Shown: piece by piece, positions 10,867 to 22,104 of the stretch | Numbering within the stretch: position 1 is the stretch's first letter | Layout of the letters: every line of letters begins with the position of its first letter | Assembly: GCA_964017195.1 (NCBI GenBank) | Contig: OZ024895.1 | Span: forward strand, 13,359,534-13,423,533 | Length of the DNA: 64,000 bases | Reading direction: 5' to 3' | Origin: Siderastrea radians | Lineage: Eukaryota; Cnidaria; Anthozoa; Scleractinia; Rhizangiidae | Position numbers and translations under genes: made by a program | The notes under the pieces: generated by a model | Seen by the model: only the letters and a program-made list of their open reading frames with translations | Database searches by the model: none | Told to the model about the DNA's origin: nothing

Positions 10867-12482
10867 CTGTCACAGATCATTTATTGTATGATGATTAGTA
10901 ATGGGTTATTCCAGAAAAAATCCACACCTCCCCAACAGATTGGCATGCTGGACATTCTCACGGGAGTGGGGGGAGGAGGGGGGGTAGAGGGAAAATCCAG
11001 GTGGGAGGGGGGATCTGGACTCTAAAACTCTTCTTCGGGGGTCACTATAATTTCCAGATCTTTGTCTTTATGGAAGAAACTTCCTCCAAAGAAAGACAGT
11101 AGTTACGTTAGAAAGTAGTACAATTGTGGCAAGAATATGTCCGGCAAATGTTTCAATTTGAAAGGTTGTTTTGACCTTGGGTACAAATGTAAAGTAATTC
11201 AATACTCTGTTTTCGTGTTTCATGCCAATGATTTATTTATTTTATTCGCCCCTAACCACTCGATCATCTGTTGCTATCAGCTTCATTGTGTGGTTCCAGA
11301 AAACATCCATACCCTCACCACGGAGGGAGTTGGAAATTACAGACGGCTGGGGGCATCGAAGGCCCAGGAAATTCCAGGGGGGGTGGGTCTCCAGAGGGCC
11401 AACATCTATCTCTTCAACCAATCGTGATTGCCTCGTTTGAAGGTTAATTGCTCCTTACCAGCTAGGTATAGTGAGGCTCTTTCCTGTTAACATAAATCTC
11501 AAACAGGTTCCTTTCTCCTGAAAGAGCTGTGGAAGCGAACTACTAAGCCCGGATCTTCCATTATACTCGCACCAGTTTTTGTAAGACATAAATGAGTAAC
11601 ATGAGTGGTTACATTTCCTCAAGGCTTGAATCGGAAGGAAGAGGAAGAATATTCTGCATAAATGTCAATCTTATCTTTAAAATAGGACACAAACATCAGT
11701 TGCCAGTAGTCCATCTTGTTGAAGTTTCTTGAGTGGCAAGTGAAACGCGACCTCAGATTTACACTGCACTCGAAAGTTTGCTATGTTCATGGTTGCATTC
11801 ACAATGAAAACGAAACTGGACTTAATTCAGTCATCAACACTTCAAGGGAATCCTTCATATGATTTATCTGTATCAAGGTAACTTGACAACTACCTTTCTT
11901 AGCTGTATTATTTAAAGAAAATCACCAAGTCTTTATGGGTTCAAATTAATAAATACAATGTAGAAGCATTACAGCCTTGATTTTGGAGCATTTTCTTTAA
12001 CTTTATATTCATTCTTCTCAAAAATGAACATTTCTGCTGGGGCTGGGTCATCTATTCCTTAAAAAAAGTGGAAAAATCCAGGGACGTGGTGGGGGCGGGG
12101 GGGGGGGGGGTTGCTTAGTGAATTTCCCTCTGTGGTGGGCGTATGAACATTTACTGAAACCACACATTCAGCATTTCAACAGGAATGAGGAACAGTTGTA
12201 GTTCGATGCTAAAAGGGAGGAAAATAACTTTTAATCATGTTCCCCTAAGAAACCATGATGCAAGAAAGTTGTTCACGTTGACTACAGTTGATCTAAACAA
12301 ACAGCCAATCAAAATATCAATATTGCATTCATGACAGTAATGCTGCAAAGTGACATGCACAACAATGCCTGGTTTGACTGCAAATCTGCTGGAAGTACAA
12401 GTAATATAACTTGAAGGCAAGACCTCTGGCTATTTCACTGTAACTTTACATAACTAATTTTTTTTCAGGTAATGTAACTTAC
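10867..12482. other. Intron 4 of the Ig-domain gene; repeat-rich, no other gene
   Basis: It holds G-rich patches at 10967-11015 and 12087-12110. Two related blocks, TTCCAGAAAAAATCCACACC near 10910 and TTCCAGAAAACATCCATACC near 11295, suggest degenerate MITE ends. No coding signal was seen on either strand. Confidence 0.4.
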
Positions 12483-12743
12483 AGCTGATTTGTAGGACGG
12501 AGAGACTAGTGGCATTGCCGTATCCATTATCAGCAGTACATTTGTATCCTCCAACATCTTTCCTCTGAACATCAACAAGATAGAGCTTGTAATTAGAGAC
12601 ATTTAACTGAGCCCCTGCAAATCCTTCTCTTGTCCAGTTAATATTCGGCAATGGGTCACCAGATGCATTGCATATCAGTGTTACACTACCTCCAGGATTA
12701 ACCTTTGTTGTTCTTTTCGGTGGCGTAGTTGTTGTTGGAGGCA
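12483..12743 (-). CDS. Ig-domain secreted protein, exon 4 (I-set Ig domain)
   Basis: This 261-nt exon (87 codons, phase 1 in and 1 out) lies between a TTTTTTTTCCAG acceptor and a GTAAGT donor. It opens with a Thr/Pro linker (VPPTTTTPPKRTTKV), followed by a classic I-set immunoglobulin fold: GGSVTLICNASGDP carries the first Cys, INWTREG the core Trp, and VGGYKCTADNGYGNA the second Cys in the YxC motif. NAS, NVS and NAT are possible N-glycosylation sites. Symmetrical 1-1 phase is the usual arrangement for shuffled extracellular Ig exons. Such domains bind other proteins at the cell surface or in the matrix; the partner cannot be read from the sequence. Confidence 0.88.
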
Positions 12744-13006
12744 CTGGAAAAAAATTAATTTTAAAAACAATGAAAGAAGAATTCAGTGTAACTTGTAGTA
12801 GATTAATTCAACGAGATGCAACAGTTGCATCCATTTAAGCGTAAATATCACAGTTCATGTACTCAGATGCTGAGAATTCCAATTTCATGTGCCCCCCCCC
12901 AAGGAAAGTAACAGCTACCTGAAACTAACATTAATTTTAGTGCCAGAAAGAGTTTGGGTGCAAATAGTCCCTGTATGTACAACACCTTTGCAACGAAAGA
13001 ACTCAC

Positions 13007-13057
13007 CAATCACGCTAGACTGTACATGAACAAAATCATAGAAAGAGAAACTGTCTC
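13007..13057 (-). CDS. Ig-domain secreted protein, exon 3 (copy A of a duplicated 51-nt exon)
   Basis: On the minus strand, an acceptor CTGCTCAAG precedes 51 nt ending at a strong donor (GTGAGT). Entering in phase 1 it encodes GDSFSFYDFVHVQSSVI and leaves in phase 1, so it fits in frame between the exon at 15668-16027 and the one at 12483-12743. A block of about 92 bp including this exon and both splice sites is repeated without a difference at about 14148-14240. The polypyrimidine tract is weak. The exon is recognised by phase and splice signals only; the peptide matches no domain I know. Confidence 0.55.
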
Positions 13058-14178
13058 CTTGAGCAGAAATTTGCAGATGGCATAGCTTAGTGTTTCACAA
13101 GAATGCAGAAGAATCAATCAACATTTTGCTAATTCTGCATTTCTGTTTACGATGAATTTCCTCTTCAACCACTCTTGTATCTTGGCAGCCTGAAAGTTGT
13201 GGTTTTTTAAGCCTTCTAATTCCAACAGTAACAGGGGCCACTACTTTTGGAATTCTACAGTAATACATGTAGAGTATAGTACATTGTATATGTCAGTTTG
13301 CAATAACCCAATAAGAATGACAAGGTCATTCCTAAGACTTTATCATACATGTATAACATTGAGTTTAAAGTGCTCAATTCATTCCCATATGTTCATGTAC
13401 TTGTTTCGTCCACAGGTAGTCAGAATGATGGAAACAATGATGTACAGTTGTAGTGTGTCACCATGTGTAGGAAATATCTCAGTTTTATTGATACAAGAGG
13501 TTCTTTGATGCCTTTCGTGAGAAAATTTGTTAATATGCTTCATATCTAACAAAAAAACAAAATCCATACAATGTCTCTTACATTTTTATGTGACTCTACA
13601 TCCAAGGACGACTATATGTAGACTATGTGTGGACAAGTGAAATCTAAACATCAATTGACCATATTAGGACAAGCAGTTAAATTCAATTTTTTTCACATCC
13701 TTCTCTTCTGTACTTTACACTAGATCACTGTAGCAACCAAGAGGACCGTAAGACTTGATCCTGTTTTGATGCTTAAGAGGCTGGCTTGAAAAATAGTTTT
13801 TGCTCAATTTCAGACAGCCTCTTTAGCATCATAACAGCTATAACTAGTAGGCAGCAAGTTTCTCATCTCTTGCGAATATTGGAGCTGTTTTCAAGGCAGG
13901 TTTGATGGCAGACCTGACTCCATTATCCAACCTAGTCTTTCTCTTATACACAGCTGTTAGGGTAGAAGATTTAAAACTTCTCCAAAGACACTAAACCTTC
14001 ACAGGAGGACAAAATACAACACCAGGTAACAATTTTATCTACTTTGTTAAACAGCTTTCCTTTTTAAAGCTTATTTATTTATCAATGGGAATTCTCAGTT
14101 CGATTTTCCATACAAACTCTTATAGTATGCCTGGGCTACCTGTGAAATGTACAACACCTTTGCAACGAAAGAACTCAC

Positions 14179-14229
14179 CAATCACGCTAGACTGTACATG
14201 AACAAAATCATAGAAAGAGAAACTGTCTC
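14179..14229 (-). CDS. Ig-domain secreted protein, exon 3 (copy B of the duplicated 51-nt exon)
   Basis: Same 51 nt as 13007-13057, with the GTGAGT donor and the CTGCTCAAG acceptor; sequences outside the ~92-bp shared block differ. Being 1-1 in phase, copies A and B could be used alternatively or both included, adding 17 residues, without disturbing the frame. The pyrimidine tract upstream of this copy is poorer than that of copy A, so it may be silent. Confidence 0.45.
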
Positions 14230-14541
14230 CTTGAGCAGACCATGGTTCGAAAAATCACTTAGCATTTATTCTTTACCGAGCGTACGACGTTGAAGCGTGA
14301 ACTTAAAGTGTACGACTTAATATACCAATACCCAAGTCTTTATTGCTTTAGTTTACAAAGGAGTTTGAAATTTTTTCCAAACGTTCGTACAACGACAGGT
14401 AAATTGTTATCTTCAAAATGTAAGCTTTATTTAAAATTTATTGATTGTCAATTGCTTGAAGCGTTCAAAAAGCTCGCTCCCCGAGGTCTATTAAAATACA
14501 AGTACACGCTAACCGGCAAAGTTCACCGACAAATATTCTCT

Positions 14542-14680
14542 AAGGTGCGGGATTGCAGAAAAACGCCTCACACTCATTTGCATCTCATTGGATAACAAAA
14601 GAATAACAAAACAGCACATTCGTTAGATGCCTCGTTCTTTTAAACTCTGAATTAATTTTCCGCAATCCCGCACCTCACTC
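14542..14680. repeat. Short inverted-repeat element (GGTGCGGGATTGC ends)
   Basis: AAGGTGCGGGATTGCAGAAAA at its left is inverted near 14660-14680 as GGAAAATTAATTC followed outward by GCAATCCCGCACCT. Part of its interior (TAACAAAAGAATAACAAAACA and ACTCTGAATT with CCTCGTTCTTTTAAACT) is also found inverted at about 44245-44310 and 52847-52910. It is MITE-like and lies within the intron upstream of the small exon. Confidence 0.45.
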
Positions 14681-15667
14681 CAAATATTGTATGCGGTAAG
14701 CCATTTATTTTGAATTTCAAATATTTAACACAAAGGAAGATGACACAACACCAGAATATTCACTTGTGGGAGTAACTTATGCAAAAAACTCCATGACTAT
14801 CCTACCTAAATACTACGGATTTCCAGAGTAAAATTGCAGTTCTAGAAGTTAATGTCGTTGTGTAACCTTATAAATGCTTTGATAATGATAGTATATTTAA
14901 CTACACCGCATATTTCAACAGTAAATGCAAAATGTAGCGTGAATATTACAATTAAACACAAAATGACGCGCTTAAAAGCACAATATCCTTCGAGTTAATT
15001 GGTTTCGCAAGCCTCGAAGTTATTTTCAAAACAGTTACACAGCGCACACATTTTTCTTTTAGTCGGTTCATGACAGAACAACGCGATTCTTGCGGTAAAC
15101 AACTGTTGATTTTACCACACAAATCCTAAGCATTTCATTCAATGACACCTCCAGAACCGAATTTTTCGAATTGCTAAAATTTGCATGTTATCGCGGTTGA
15201 AATCTCTTACATGTACCTTCTTACTCGAAAATTAAGGTCTACGTAATCTGCTTTCATGCTCTGATTTTTGGTTCAACGATTACAGCCTATAGCCCGAGTC
15301 AATTCAAGGCTTAAACATTAATGTCATCCACACTACAACAAGCAGGTCGGTAACCTAAACCGTTAATTCATTTAAAAAAAGCCACACAAGCGCGATATGA
15401 ATTGAATGATTTCACGTTGCGATCGAGAACTACCATATGGAGCGCAATTTTCCATAGGAGAAAAGAAGGAAATTTTAAGTACACTTAGTGATAAGCAAGA
15501 GTTAAGTTTAAAGTATAAGCTTCATAGAAACTATGAAGATGGATAGTATTAGGTCGAGCAGGAACACTAAACAACCCATTCGCATAGTGAACGTGATGTC
15601 CCTAGCTGGGCAAGGCGAACAAACTCAAAGCACTGGTAAGACTAAAGCGAAAATATTCGTTTCTTAC

Positions 15668-16027
15668 CATATACGACAACAGCCACTTGGTCTCTAAGAG
15701 TTAACTTCTTGTTCCCGGGACTAAGGTAAGATAACCTGATGGTGTAAACGTACTCCTCGCTATTGTCAACATCTTTCAATGTCAATGTTGCTGGAGCTTT
15801 CGCGTCGTACTCCTCTGCAAACCCATCGAAAACCGTGTACAAAAATGTTTCGGTTCTCGATGCAATTTCGGTTAACTTAATTTCGTCAGGTCTCTGTCTT
15901 TCAAAGACTATGTCTCGAAACGTTGAGCCTTCAAGTTCCCATGTCCAGTTGAGCTTTACATCAGTACTATTAACTCCAAATACCAAGTCTATACGGTCTC
16001 CCGGCCGTGAGACCCATCTGATAGCCT
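15668..16027 (-). CDS. Ig-domain secreted protein, exon 2 (N-terminal Ig-like domain)
   Basis: A 360-nt, 120-codon exon (phase 1 in and 1 out) lies between acceptor TGTGATTTCAG and donor GTAAGA. The first full residues are AIRWVSRPGDRIDL and the last VAVVVYG. The stretch with KLNWTWELEG, TLTLKDVDNSEEYVYTIRLSY and DQVAVVVY looks like the B, E, F and G strands of an immunoglobulin V-like fold. The canonical disulphide cysteines are missing, the D-x-E-x-Y pattern taking the place of D-x-G-x-Y-x-C. It probably forms an extracellular beta-sandwich at the N-terminus of the mature protein. The fold assignment is inference; the exon itself is well supported by splice signals and frame. Confidence 0.82.
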
Positions 16028-16148
16028 CTGAAATCACACAAGAAGAACAACTGGTTTGCTTGACAATAAAATAGTGACAACATTCTTAATATTTGCCATA
16101 AGAACAACTTTCTAAATGGCAACTCAGTTACAAATTTCCATGGAATAG

Positions 16149-16427
16149 GGGCCATTCCATTTTATATCCACACCCCCCCTATGGAAGAGGTCAGTCAAAA
16201 TTTACCCCCTAAGAAATCAAAGATCAAAAGTGCCGACACATGCACCCCTTCAGAAATTGCCTAAATTCTCTTTTCCCCTCAGAAAAAAGCCAATTTTTTT
16301 CCGAACCCCTCGGAAATATTCAAAAGATCAGAGGCGCCGACGCAGCGACCCCCTCAGAAATGACGATCAAGGGCCCCTCAGAAAATCTCTTCCATCGGGG
16401 GGGTGTGGATATTAAATGGAATGGCCC
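16149..16427. mobile_element. 279-bp MITE (GGGCCATTCC termini) in intron 1 of the Ig-domain gene
   Basis: GGGCCATTCCATTTTATATC at the left is inverted at the right end, which closes GGAATGGCCC. A 3-bp TAG duplication flanks it (16146-16148 and 16428-16430). A second, nearly identical but inverted copy lies at 53007-53284 with a TTT duplication, and there the empty site can be seen. Non-coding; the short open frames inside are chance. It makes up about two thirds of the 419-bp intron 1. Confidence 0.85.
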
Positions 16428-16446
16428 TAGCTGTGTTCAAACTCAC

Positions 16447-16522
16447 CACATCGTTGCAGTGACGCGAAAATCAAAACCGTCGCAAGGACCCAGCAAGAAA
16501 TACTCCTGAGAGATGTATCCAT
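16447..16522 (-). CDS. Ig-domain secreted protein, exon 1 (start codon and signal peptide)
   Basis: On the minus strand CAAG precedes an ATG at 16522, and the exon ends 76 nt later in phase 1 at a GTGAGT donor. It encodes MDTSLRSISCWVLATVLIFA then SLQRC: a short N-region with one Arg, a hydrophobic core (WVLATVLIFASL), and a likely signal-peptidase site around Cys-Glu-Ala at the exon 1/2 junction. The protein should therefore be secreted or, if membrane exons exist further on, be a type I membrane protein. The final G combines with AG of exon 2 to give Glu, confirming the join. The exons at 15668, 14179 or 13007, 12483 and 10745 continue it: Ig-like domain, short linker exon, I-set Ig, SEA-like. 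A recognised gene name cannot be given. Confidence 0.75.
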
Positions 16523-16810
16523 CTTGTTTGATGAAATGAAAGTGAGAAAGGACTTCCTTTTGATGTCAAATTCAAGGAACATTCACCAACGAGGAATGTT
16601 CGTTATATTTGCTGAATGATATCATCGCAGGACGCCAAGCGACAGGAAACGTTCAGTTGGAGCCTAGTCTTCTCGCGTGAACTTTACGCTGTTGAAGACT
16701 GGGACGAAAGTTAACGCCCGAGGGCTAACTTCTCTATAAAATTTTAGTTAATTTCGTGAGTCGTGACAGGTCAGCATTTTAAGAACACTGGTCGTTTTCT
16801 GATTATTAAC

Positions 16811-16911
16811 AATTATTCACCGAAGTGGAGGTGAATAGTGGTGGATATTTTCCGAGCGGCGAAGCGGCTCGGAAAATATCCGCCACTTTCACCGACACTG
16901 AGGTGAATAGT
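16811..16911. repeat. Hairpin repeat (GGTGGATATTTTCCGAGC arms)
   Basis: TGGTGGATATTTTCCGAGC pairs with GCTCGGAAAATATCCGCCAC around an eight-base loop (GGCGAAGC region), with GGTGAATAGT and TATTCACC further out. A compact MITE-like hairpin between the Ig-domain gene and the Penelope remnant. Confidence 0.55.
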
Positions 16912-17442
16912 AAACTTTGCATGGACCACCGTAACAAAATAAAAGTACCGGATCCTGTAGTAAAGGACACACTGAAAGGATCTCACCAGCAAAAAATAAA
17001 GGACCAAGTACGATAAAAAAGCAATGCTGATTCAACGGTAGGGAAACTGTATATTTACCAATATTTCAAAAGGCACAGCCTTTCTTCTTCAGGGTCTTAC
17101 AGAGAATGACTCGAAGGGCGAAAACGTTACAATTTAAACGGTATAAAATATGATACTAAAGCAAGAACAAAAGCAGCTTATATTACAAAGTTTAAAAACT
17201 GGCGTAAGAACAACGTTACGATTTGAAATTTATATTTAAAGAAGCTAGTATTACAACGTTAAAAAACTGGCGTAAAAACTAAAAACGTTACGATTTAAAA
17301 TTTGAAAAATATATAACATAAGTAGGATACGTGATACATAATAACATAAGCTTAAGTGATAGGGATAACGTACCGCGTTAAACTCTAAATACGTTACAAT
17401 TGGAAATAAGAAAGTGGAAAATACCCAACAGATACCAAAAAC

Positions 17443-17480
<38 letters not shown>
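17443..17480 (+). repeat. (AAT)n microsatellite
   Basis: Uninterrupted AAT/TAA triplets. A similar tract at 18556-18597 lies on the other side of the Penelope-like remnant. Confidence 0.9.
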
Positions 17481-17484
<4 letters not shown>

Positions 17485-17517
17485 GCAAACACGGAGGATG
17501 AAAAACCGGAAAAAGTG

Positions 17518-18480
17518 TCATGTTTCATCTCTCCTATTTAAACCTAGAGGTTCCAAGGTTTGACCTCTATCGATGAGGTATGCCTCTCTAGCTCTAGCTT
17601 TTCGTACACTGTCACGGTTCGATTATCGTCGTTAGAAAGAAAATGTTCTTAGACTGCAGTAGGTTTAGAAATGTTAGTTCGTTTGTCAACAGGTCTACGA
17701 TGTTCGTTGAAGCGGTGATTGAGTCGTCGTTTGGTTTCTCCTATGTATTGTTTGTGACAACGATTACATTGTACCATGTAAATAACGTTTTTAGAGTTAC
17801 AGTCAATGTGATGATGAATGGGACTTGTTTCGCTCGTAGAATAAAATGTATAGCTAGTGAGCCCGTCTGTTATATAGTTGCATGTCAAGCAGTTGTGTCC
17901 GCATCGAAACGAGTCACGGGGTTGGTTACTTTGGTTAGGGTTACGAAGTTTGCGCTAACTAATAAATTACTAAGGTTGTTAGGCTGCGGCGGAAAGCAAC
18001 GAGGGGAGCAGCATTAAAAACGTTGGCGCAGCGGGGAGATGAGGACAAGATGTTGAGGTGTTTGTGAATAATGGATGATACAGAACGAAGGGAAAAATTA
18101 TGTGATAACAAGGGGTACCGGCGTTTGGGTTGGTTTGTTTGAGAAGTGTCTTTGGAAGCGAGTGCTTCGCGTGTGATGTTGTGAACATGTCGTATTTCTT
18201 GGTCATTGAAAGACAGGTTGTATCCCCGTTTGTTCAGATAAGTTTGAGTTCAGTAGTGCGTTTCGTGAAAGTGTCGTCAGAAGAACAAATACGGCGGAGA
18301 ATGAGAGCTAAGCTGAATGGAATAGCTCTTTTACTCTTAGTGTGTTTAGGATGACATGAAGATTGTAGTAAGTATTGCTGTTTGTCGATCGGTAGGTTTA
18401 GTGTAAAGGACAGTCGTGATTTTAACGTTAATGAGAGACACGTTGACGTCAAGAAATGGTATGGATGAGTCTAGGTTTTG
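17518..18480 (-). pseudogene. Penelope-like retroelement: RT C-terminus plus GIY-YIG endonuclease, inactivated
   Basis: Minus-strand frames give, in order, the end of a Penelope-type reverse transcriptase (FLDVNVSL, LYTKPTD, QYLLQSSCHPKHT, RAIPFSLAL, LRRICSSDDTFTKRT), then a linker, a Cys/His segment (FRCGHNCLTCNYI), and a GIY-YIG endonuclease domain in which NVIYMVQCNRCHKQYIGET carries the family's IYMVQC...YIG core, followed by KRRLNHRFNEHRRPVDK. A tail with RREDT-like residues (NRRDET) ends at TGA around 17518. The copy is 5'-truncated near 18480 and has a stop after TTELKLI, frameshifts (near 18225, 18000 and 17640) and a stop before the EHFLSND segment, so it cannot work. Penelope-like elements prime reverse transcription at DNA ends or nicks; the GIY-YIG domain makes the nick. 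Confidence 0.88.
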
Positions 18481-18549
18481 GTCGAGGGTAGAGGGTAGAG
18501 GGTACAAAGTCGAGGGTAGAGGGTAAATTGTCGAAGGTTTTTTTTTAAG

Positions 18550-18555
<6 letters not shown>

Positions 18556-18597
<42 letters not shown>
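18556..18597 (+). repeat. (AAT)n microsatellite
   Basis: AAT/TAA triplets upstream of the Penelope-like remnant. Just before it, at about 18482-18530, is a short tandem GTCGAGGGTAGAGGGTA-type repeat. Confidence 0.9.
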
Positions 18598-18712
18598 CCT
18601 TTCAACTAGGATTCCATTTAGCCAAGCATTTCACTGCAACTTACGGTGTAAAAACTGCGGACAACAACTTTCTTAGAAGTGGAAGAGACAATAAAACCAC
18701 CCGATTCGCTCG

Positions 18713-18722
18713 ACTCCTATGG
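18713..18722 (+). repeat. Left target-site duplication ACTCCTATGG of the 18-kb element
   Basis: ACTCCTATGG here is repeated in direct orientation at 36807-36816, immediately outside the two inverted ends. The identity extends for three further bases (GTA), which coincide with the first bases of the terminus, so the duplication could be 8-10 bp depending on where the terminus is placed. Confidence 0.75.
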
Positions 18723-18785
18723 GTAGGTACGTGGTGTAACTGTCATATAGTGGTTTGACTTAATCTAATATAGGCATAAACATAG

Positions 18786-20812
18786 GAAGCGATATACATA
18801 GCTATACACAGTTATACATAGATATACACAGCCCTACATGGCTATACACAGCCCTACATGGCTATACACAGCCCTACATGAATATACACAGCTATAAATG
18901 GCTATACACAGCTATACATAGCTATACACAGCCATACATAGCTATACACAGCTATTCATGACTATACACAGCCCTATATGGCTATACACAGCTATACACA
19001 GCTATACATGGCTATACATAGCTCTACACAGATATACATAGCCCTACATGACTATGCACAGCCTTACATGGCTATACACAGCTATACATGACTATACACA
19101 GCCATACATTACTATACACAGCCATACATGGCTATACACAGCCATACATGGCTATACATAGCCATACACAGCTATACACAGCTATACATAGCTATACACA
19201 GCCCTACATGGCTATACACAGTCCTACATGGCTATACACAGCTATACATGGCTATACACAGCCCTACATGACTATACACAGCTATACATGGCTATACATG
19301 GGTATACATGAATATACACAGCTATACACAGCTATACATGGCTATACACAGCTATACATGGCTATACATGCCTTTACACAGTTATACATAGACATACATA
19401 GCTATACACAACTATACATAGCTATACATGGCTATACACAGCTATACATGGCTATACATGGCTATACATGGCTATACATGACTATATACAGCTATACACA
19501 GCTATACATGGCTATACACAGATATACATAGACATACATAGCTATACACAGCTATACATAGCTATACATGGCTATACACAGCTATACATGGCTATACAGA
19601 GATATACATAGCCATATATAGCTATACAGCTATACATGGCTATACACAGATATACATAGCCATACATAGCTATACACAGCTATACATAGCTATACATGGC
19701 TATACACAGCTATACATGGCTATACATGGCTATAAGTGACTATACACAGCTATACACAGCTATACATGGCTATACACAGATATACATAGCCATACATAGC
19801 TATACATGGCTATACACAGCTATACATGGCTATACATGCCTATACATGGCTATACACAGATATACACAGACATACATAGCTATACACAGCTATACATAAC
19901 TATACATGGCTATACACAGCTATACATGGCTATACATGACTATACACAGCTATACACAGCTATACATGGCTATACACAGATATACATAGCCATACATAGC
20001 TATACACAGCTATACATGGCTATACACAGCTATACATGGCTATACATGGCTATACATGGCTATACATGGCTATACACAGCTATACATGGTTATACATGGC
20101 TATACACAGCGCTACATGGATATACATGGCTATACATGGCTATACATAGCCATACATAGCTATATGCAGCTATACATGGCTATACATGGCTATACATAGC
20201 CTTACATGGCTATACATAGCCTTACATGGCTATACATGGCTATACATGGATATACACGGCTATACACAGCTATACACAGCTATACATGACTATACACAGC
20301 TATACATGGTTATACACAGCTGAACATTGCCATACATAGCTAGACACAGCTATACATGGCTGTACATGGATATACACAGCTATACATGGCTATACACAGC
20401 TATACATTGCCATACATAGCTATATATAGACAGCTATACATGGCTATACATGGCAATAAACAGCTATACATTGCTATACGCGACTACACATAGCCATAAA
20501 TGGCTATACACAGGTATAAATGAATATACACAGCTATACAGAGTTATACAGAGCTATACATGGCTATACACACCTATACACCTGGGTATACACAGCTATC
20601 CACAGATATACATGGCTATACACAGACATACATAGCTATAAACAGCTATACATGGCTATACACGGGTATACTTAGCTATACACAGCTATACGTAACAATA
20701 CAAAGCTATACACAGCCTTACATGGCTATACACAGCTATTAACAGCTATACATGGATATATACAGCCATACGTGACTATACCCAGCTATATATGGCTAAC
20801 ACAGCTATACAG
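18786..20812 (+). repeat. 10-bp minisatellite array, left arm (TATACAYRGC)
   Basis: About 200 units of TATACATGGC, TATACACAGC and TATACATAGC. The variable positions fall at bases 7-8 of the unit. Since 10 bp times 3 is 30, all three forward frames read the same ten-residue Tyr/His/Ile-rich cycle and stay open for up to about 147 codons. The opposite orientation predominates beyond 22.6 kb. Confidence 0.95.
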
Positions 20813-20891
20813 TTCGTTTGTTTTCCCTATCCCTTCTCTTGAAATATGCTGTTCTTTGTAATAATTTATTTATTGTTTGCGGTCTTTCTAT
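20813..20891. other. Unique spacer between the left array and the hAT-like element
   Basis: A pyrimidine-rich 79-bp stretch with no recognisable feature. It may be part of the original unique core of the foldback element. Confidence 0.3.
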
Positions 20892-21798
20892 CAGGGACCG
20901 CGCGAGGGGTGGGCTGAGGGGGCTTTTACCCCTGTTCCCTTTTTTGGTGCCATCAAAAAATAAATGAAAAAGTTGGACAATTTCTTTGTTTCAGAGTTAA
21001 TCAGTTTTCGGTTTACCAGTTAAATATAATTTTTAATTTAGACCAAACAGGAAGTGAGTACTCTAACTCCGTGTTGAAATCGCCTTTCCTTCATTTGGCT
21101 TGATTAGTTGAAATTCTCATGCGCTCTTGGGGAATCTCGAAGAGTCTGGGAGTCTGGACCTGTTCAGACTTTTTCAAGTCACTTGAATCGATGGAAGTTG
21201 AAACTGTCGCTCTCGCTCTTGTCGGGCCATTAACTCTGCGCGTACTGTCATCGACTCTTTCCTGTTGTTGAAGAGTTTGTTGTCCGGGCATTATACATTA
21301 GGACCGTTACTTTATCAAGCTAATCTACAAATGTAAACGTTTCGTCTAGGATATATAATTGCCAAAACATGTCATTTCCTCAGTTCTATCGATAACAAAT
21401 AAGGCGTTCAGTCCTTAATTAGGCCGCTACTGACTGACTTTGGTAGAAATGTACGTTTCATGATACTAAACTCAGTAGTGATTTAATATTCTCCAGGTCT
21501 ACTTGTACAAGTTTTTTTTAAAAGAAAATGTTTTCATGTTTGAGATCTTTAAAAATGCGAATACGATAAGGTTCATAGCTTGCCGGTTTCATCTTTCGAG
21601 TAGAGCCGACCAAAGAACCTGTCAAGGAGCATTATTTTGGGACTGTTTTAACTGACAACTTTTATCACACTTGGCTGCTCTAGATGCATTGCTAATTACT
21701 TGAAAAGAGAAAGTTTTTGCATGAGATTTCCCCCCACCTGCTTTACACGAGCGATCACCAATTAGCCCCCCACTCTAAAATAGGCCGCACGGTCCCTG
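20892..21798. mobile_element. 907-bp hAT-like non-autonomous element
   Basis: Terminal inverted repeats CAGGGACCGCGCG and CGCACGGTCCCTG are flanked by TCTAT on both sides (20887-20891 and 21799-21803). CAGGG termini are typical of hAT elements, and a 5-bp duplication is seen in the hAT5 group. Near the left end a plus-strand ATG at about 20961 starts MKKLDNFFVSEL, resembling the N-terminus of ZMYM/hAT-type transposase-derived proteins, but it stops soon after. A minus-strand open frame (21091-21291, 66 codons, starting MPGQQTLQQQE) is hydrophilic and unrecognised. Confidence 0.6.
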
Positions 21799-22104
21799 TC
21801 TATTTAGCTGCCCCAGTTAACCGGTTTGAAACAACTTTTTTGGTCAGTGCTCGCTCAGAAAATTAATCTAGCATCATGTAGCGACGACGGGTCACCGCTT
21901 GTTGTTTTGTGTTGGCTCAGTCAGCTTTTAAGCAATTATTGGTCAGGATATCCAGAATAATGAAGGCTTTAAAATTCTAAGTAAAACATCTGTAAGTTTC
22001 CCTGATACCTAGCGCAATCTAAAATTTCAGCACATTCTTCACAGACAGTGCATGTACCACCCTCATTTCGTTCGCTTCCACACTCACAGCTATACATAGC
22101 TATA
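21799..22104. other. Spacer with no recognised feature
   Basis: No gene could be supported. Two minisatellite-like units (CTATACATAGCTATACA) appear at 22088-22106, directly next to the LINE fragment. Confidence 0.3.

Noticed and set aside
15763..16074. Plus-strand open frame of 103 codons
   Set aside because: Shadow of exon 2 of the Ig-domain gene, whose splice sites and phase support the minus strand.
17643..18017. Plus-strand open frame of 124 codons
   Set aside because: Opposite-strand shadow of the Penelope-like endonuclease region, which has clear domain motifs on the minus strand.
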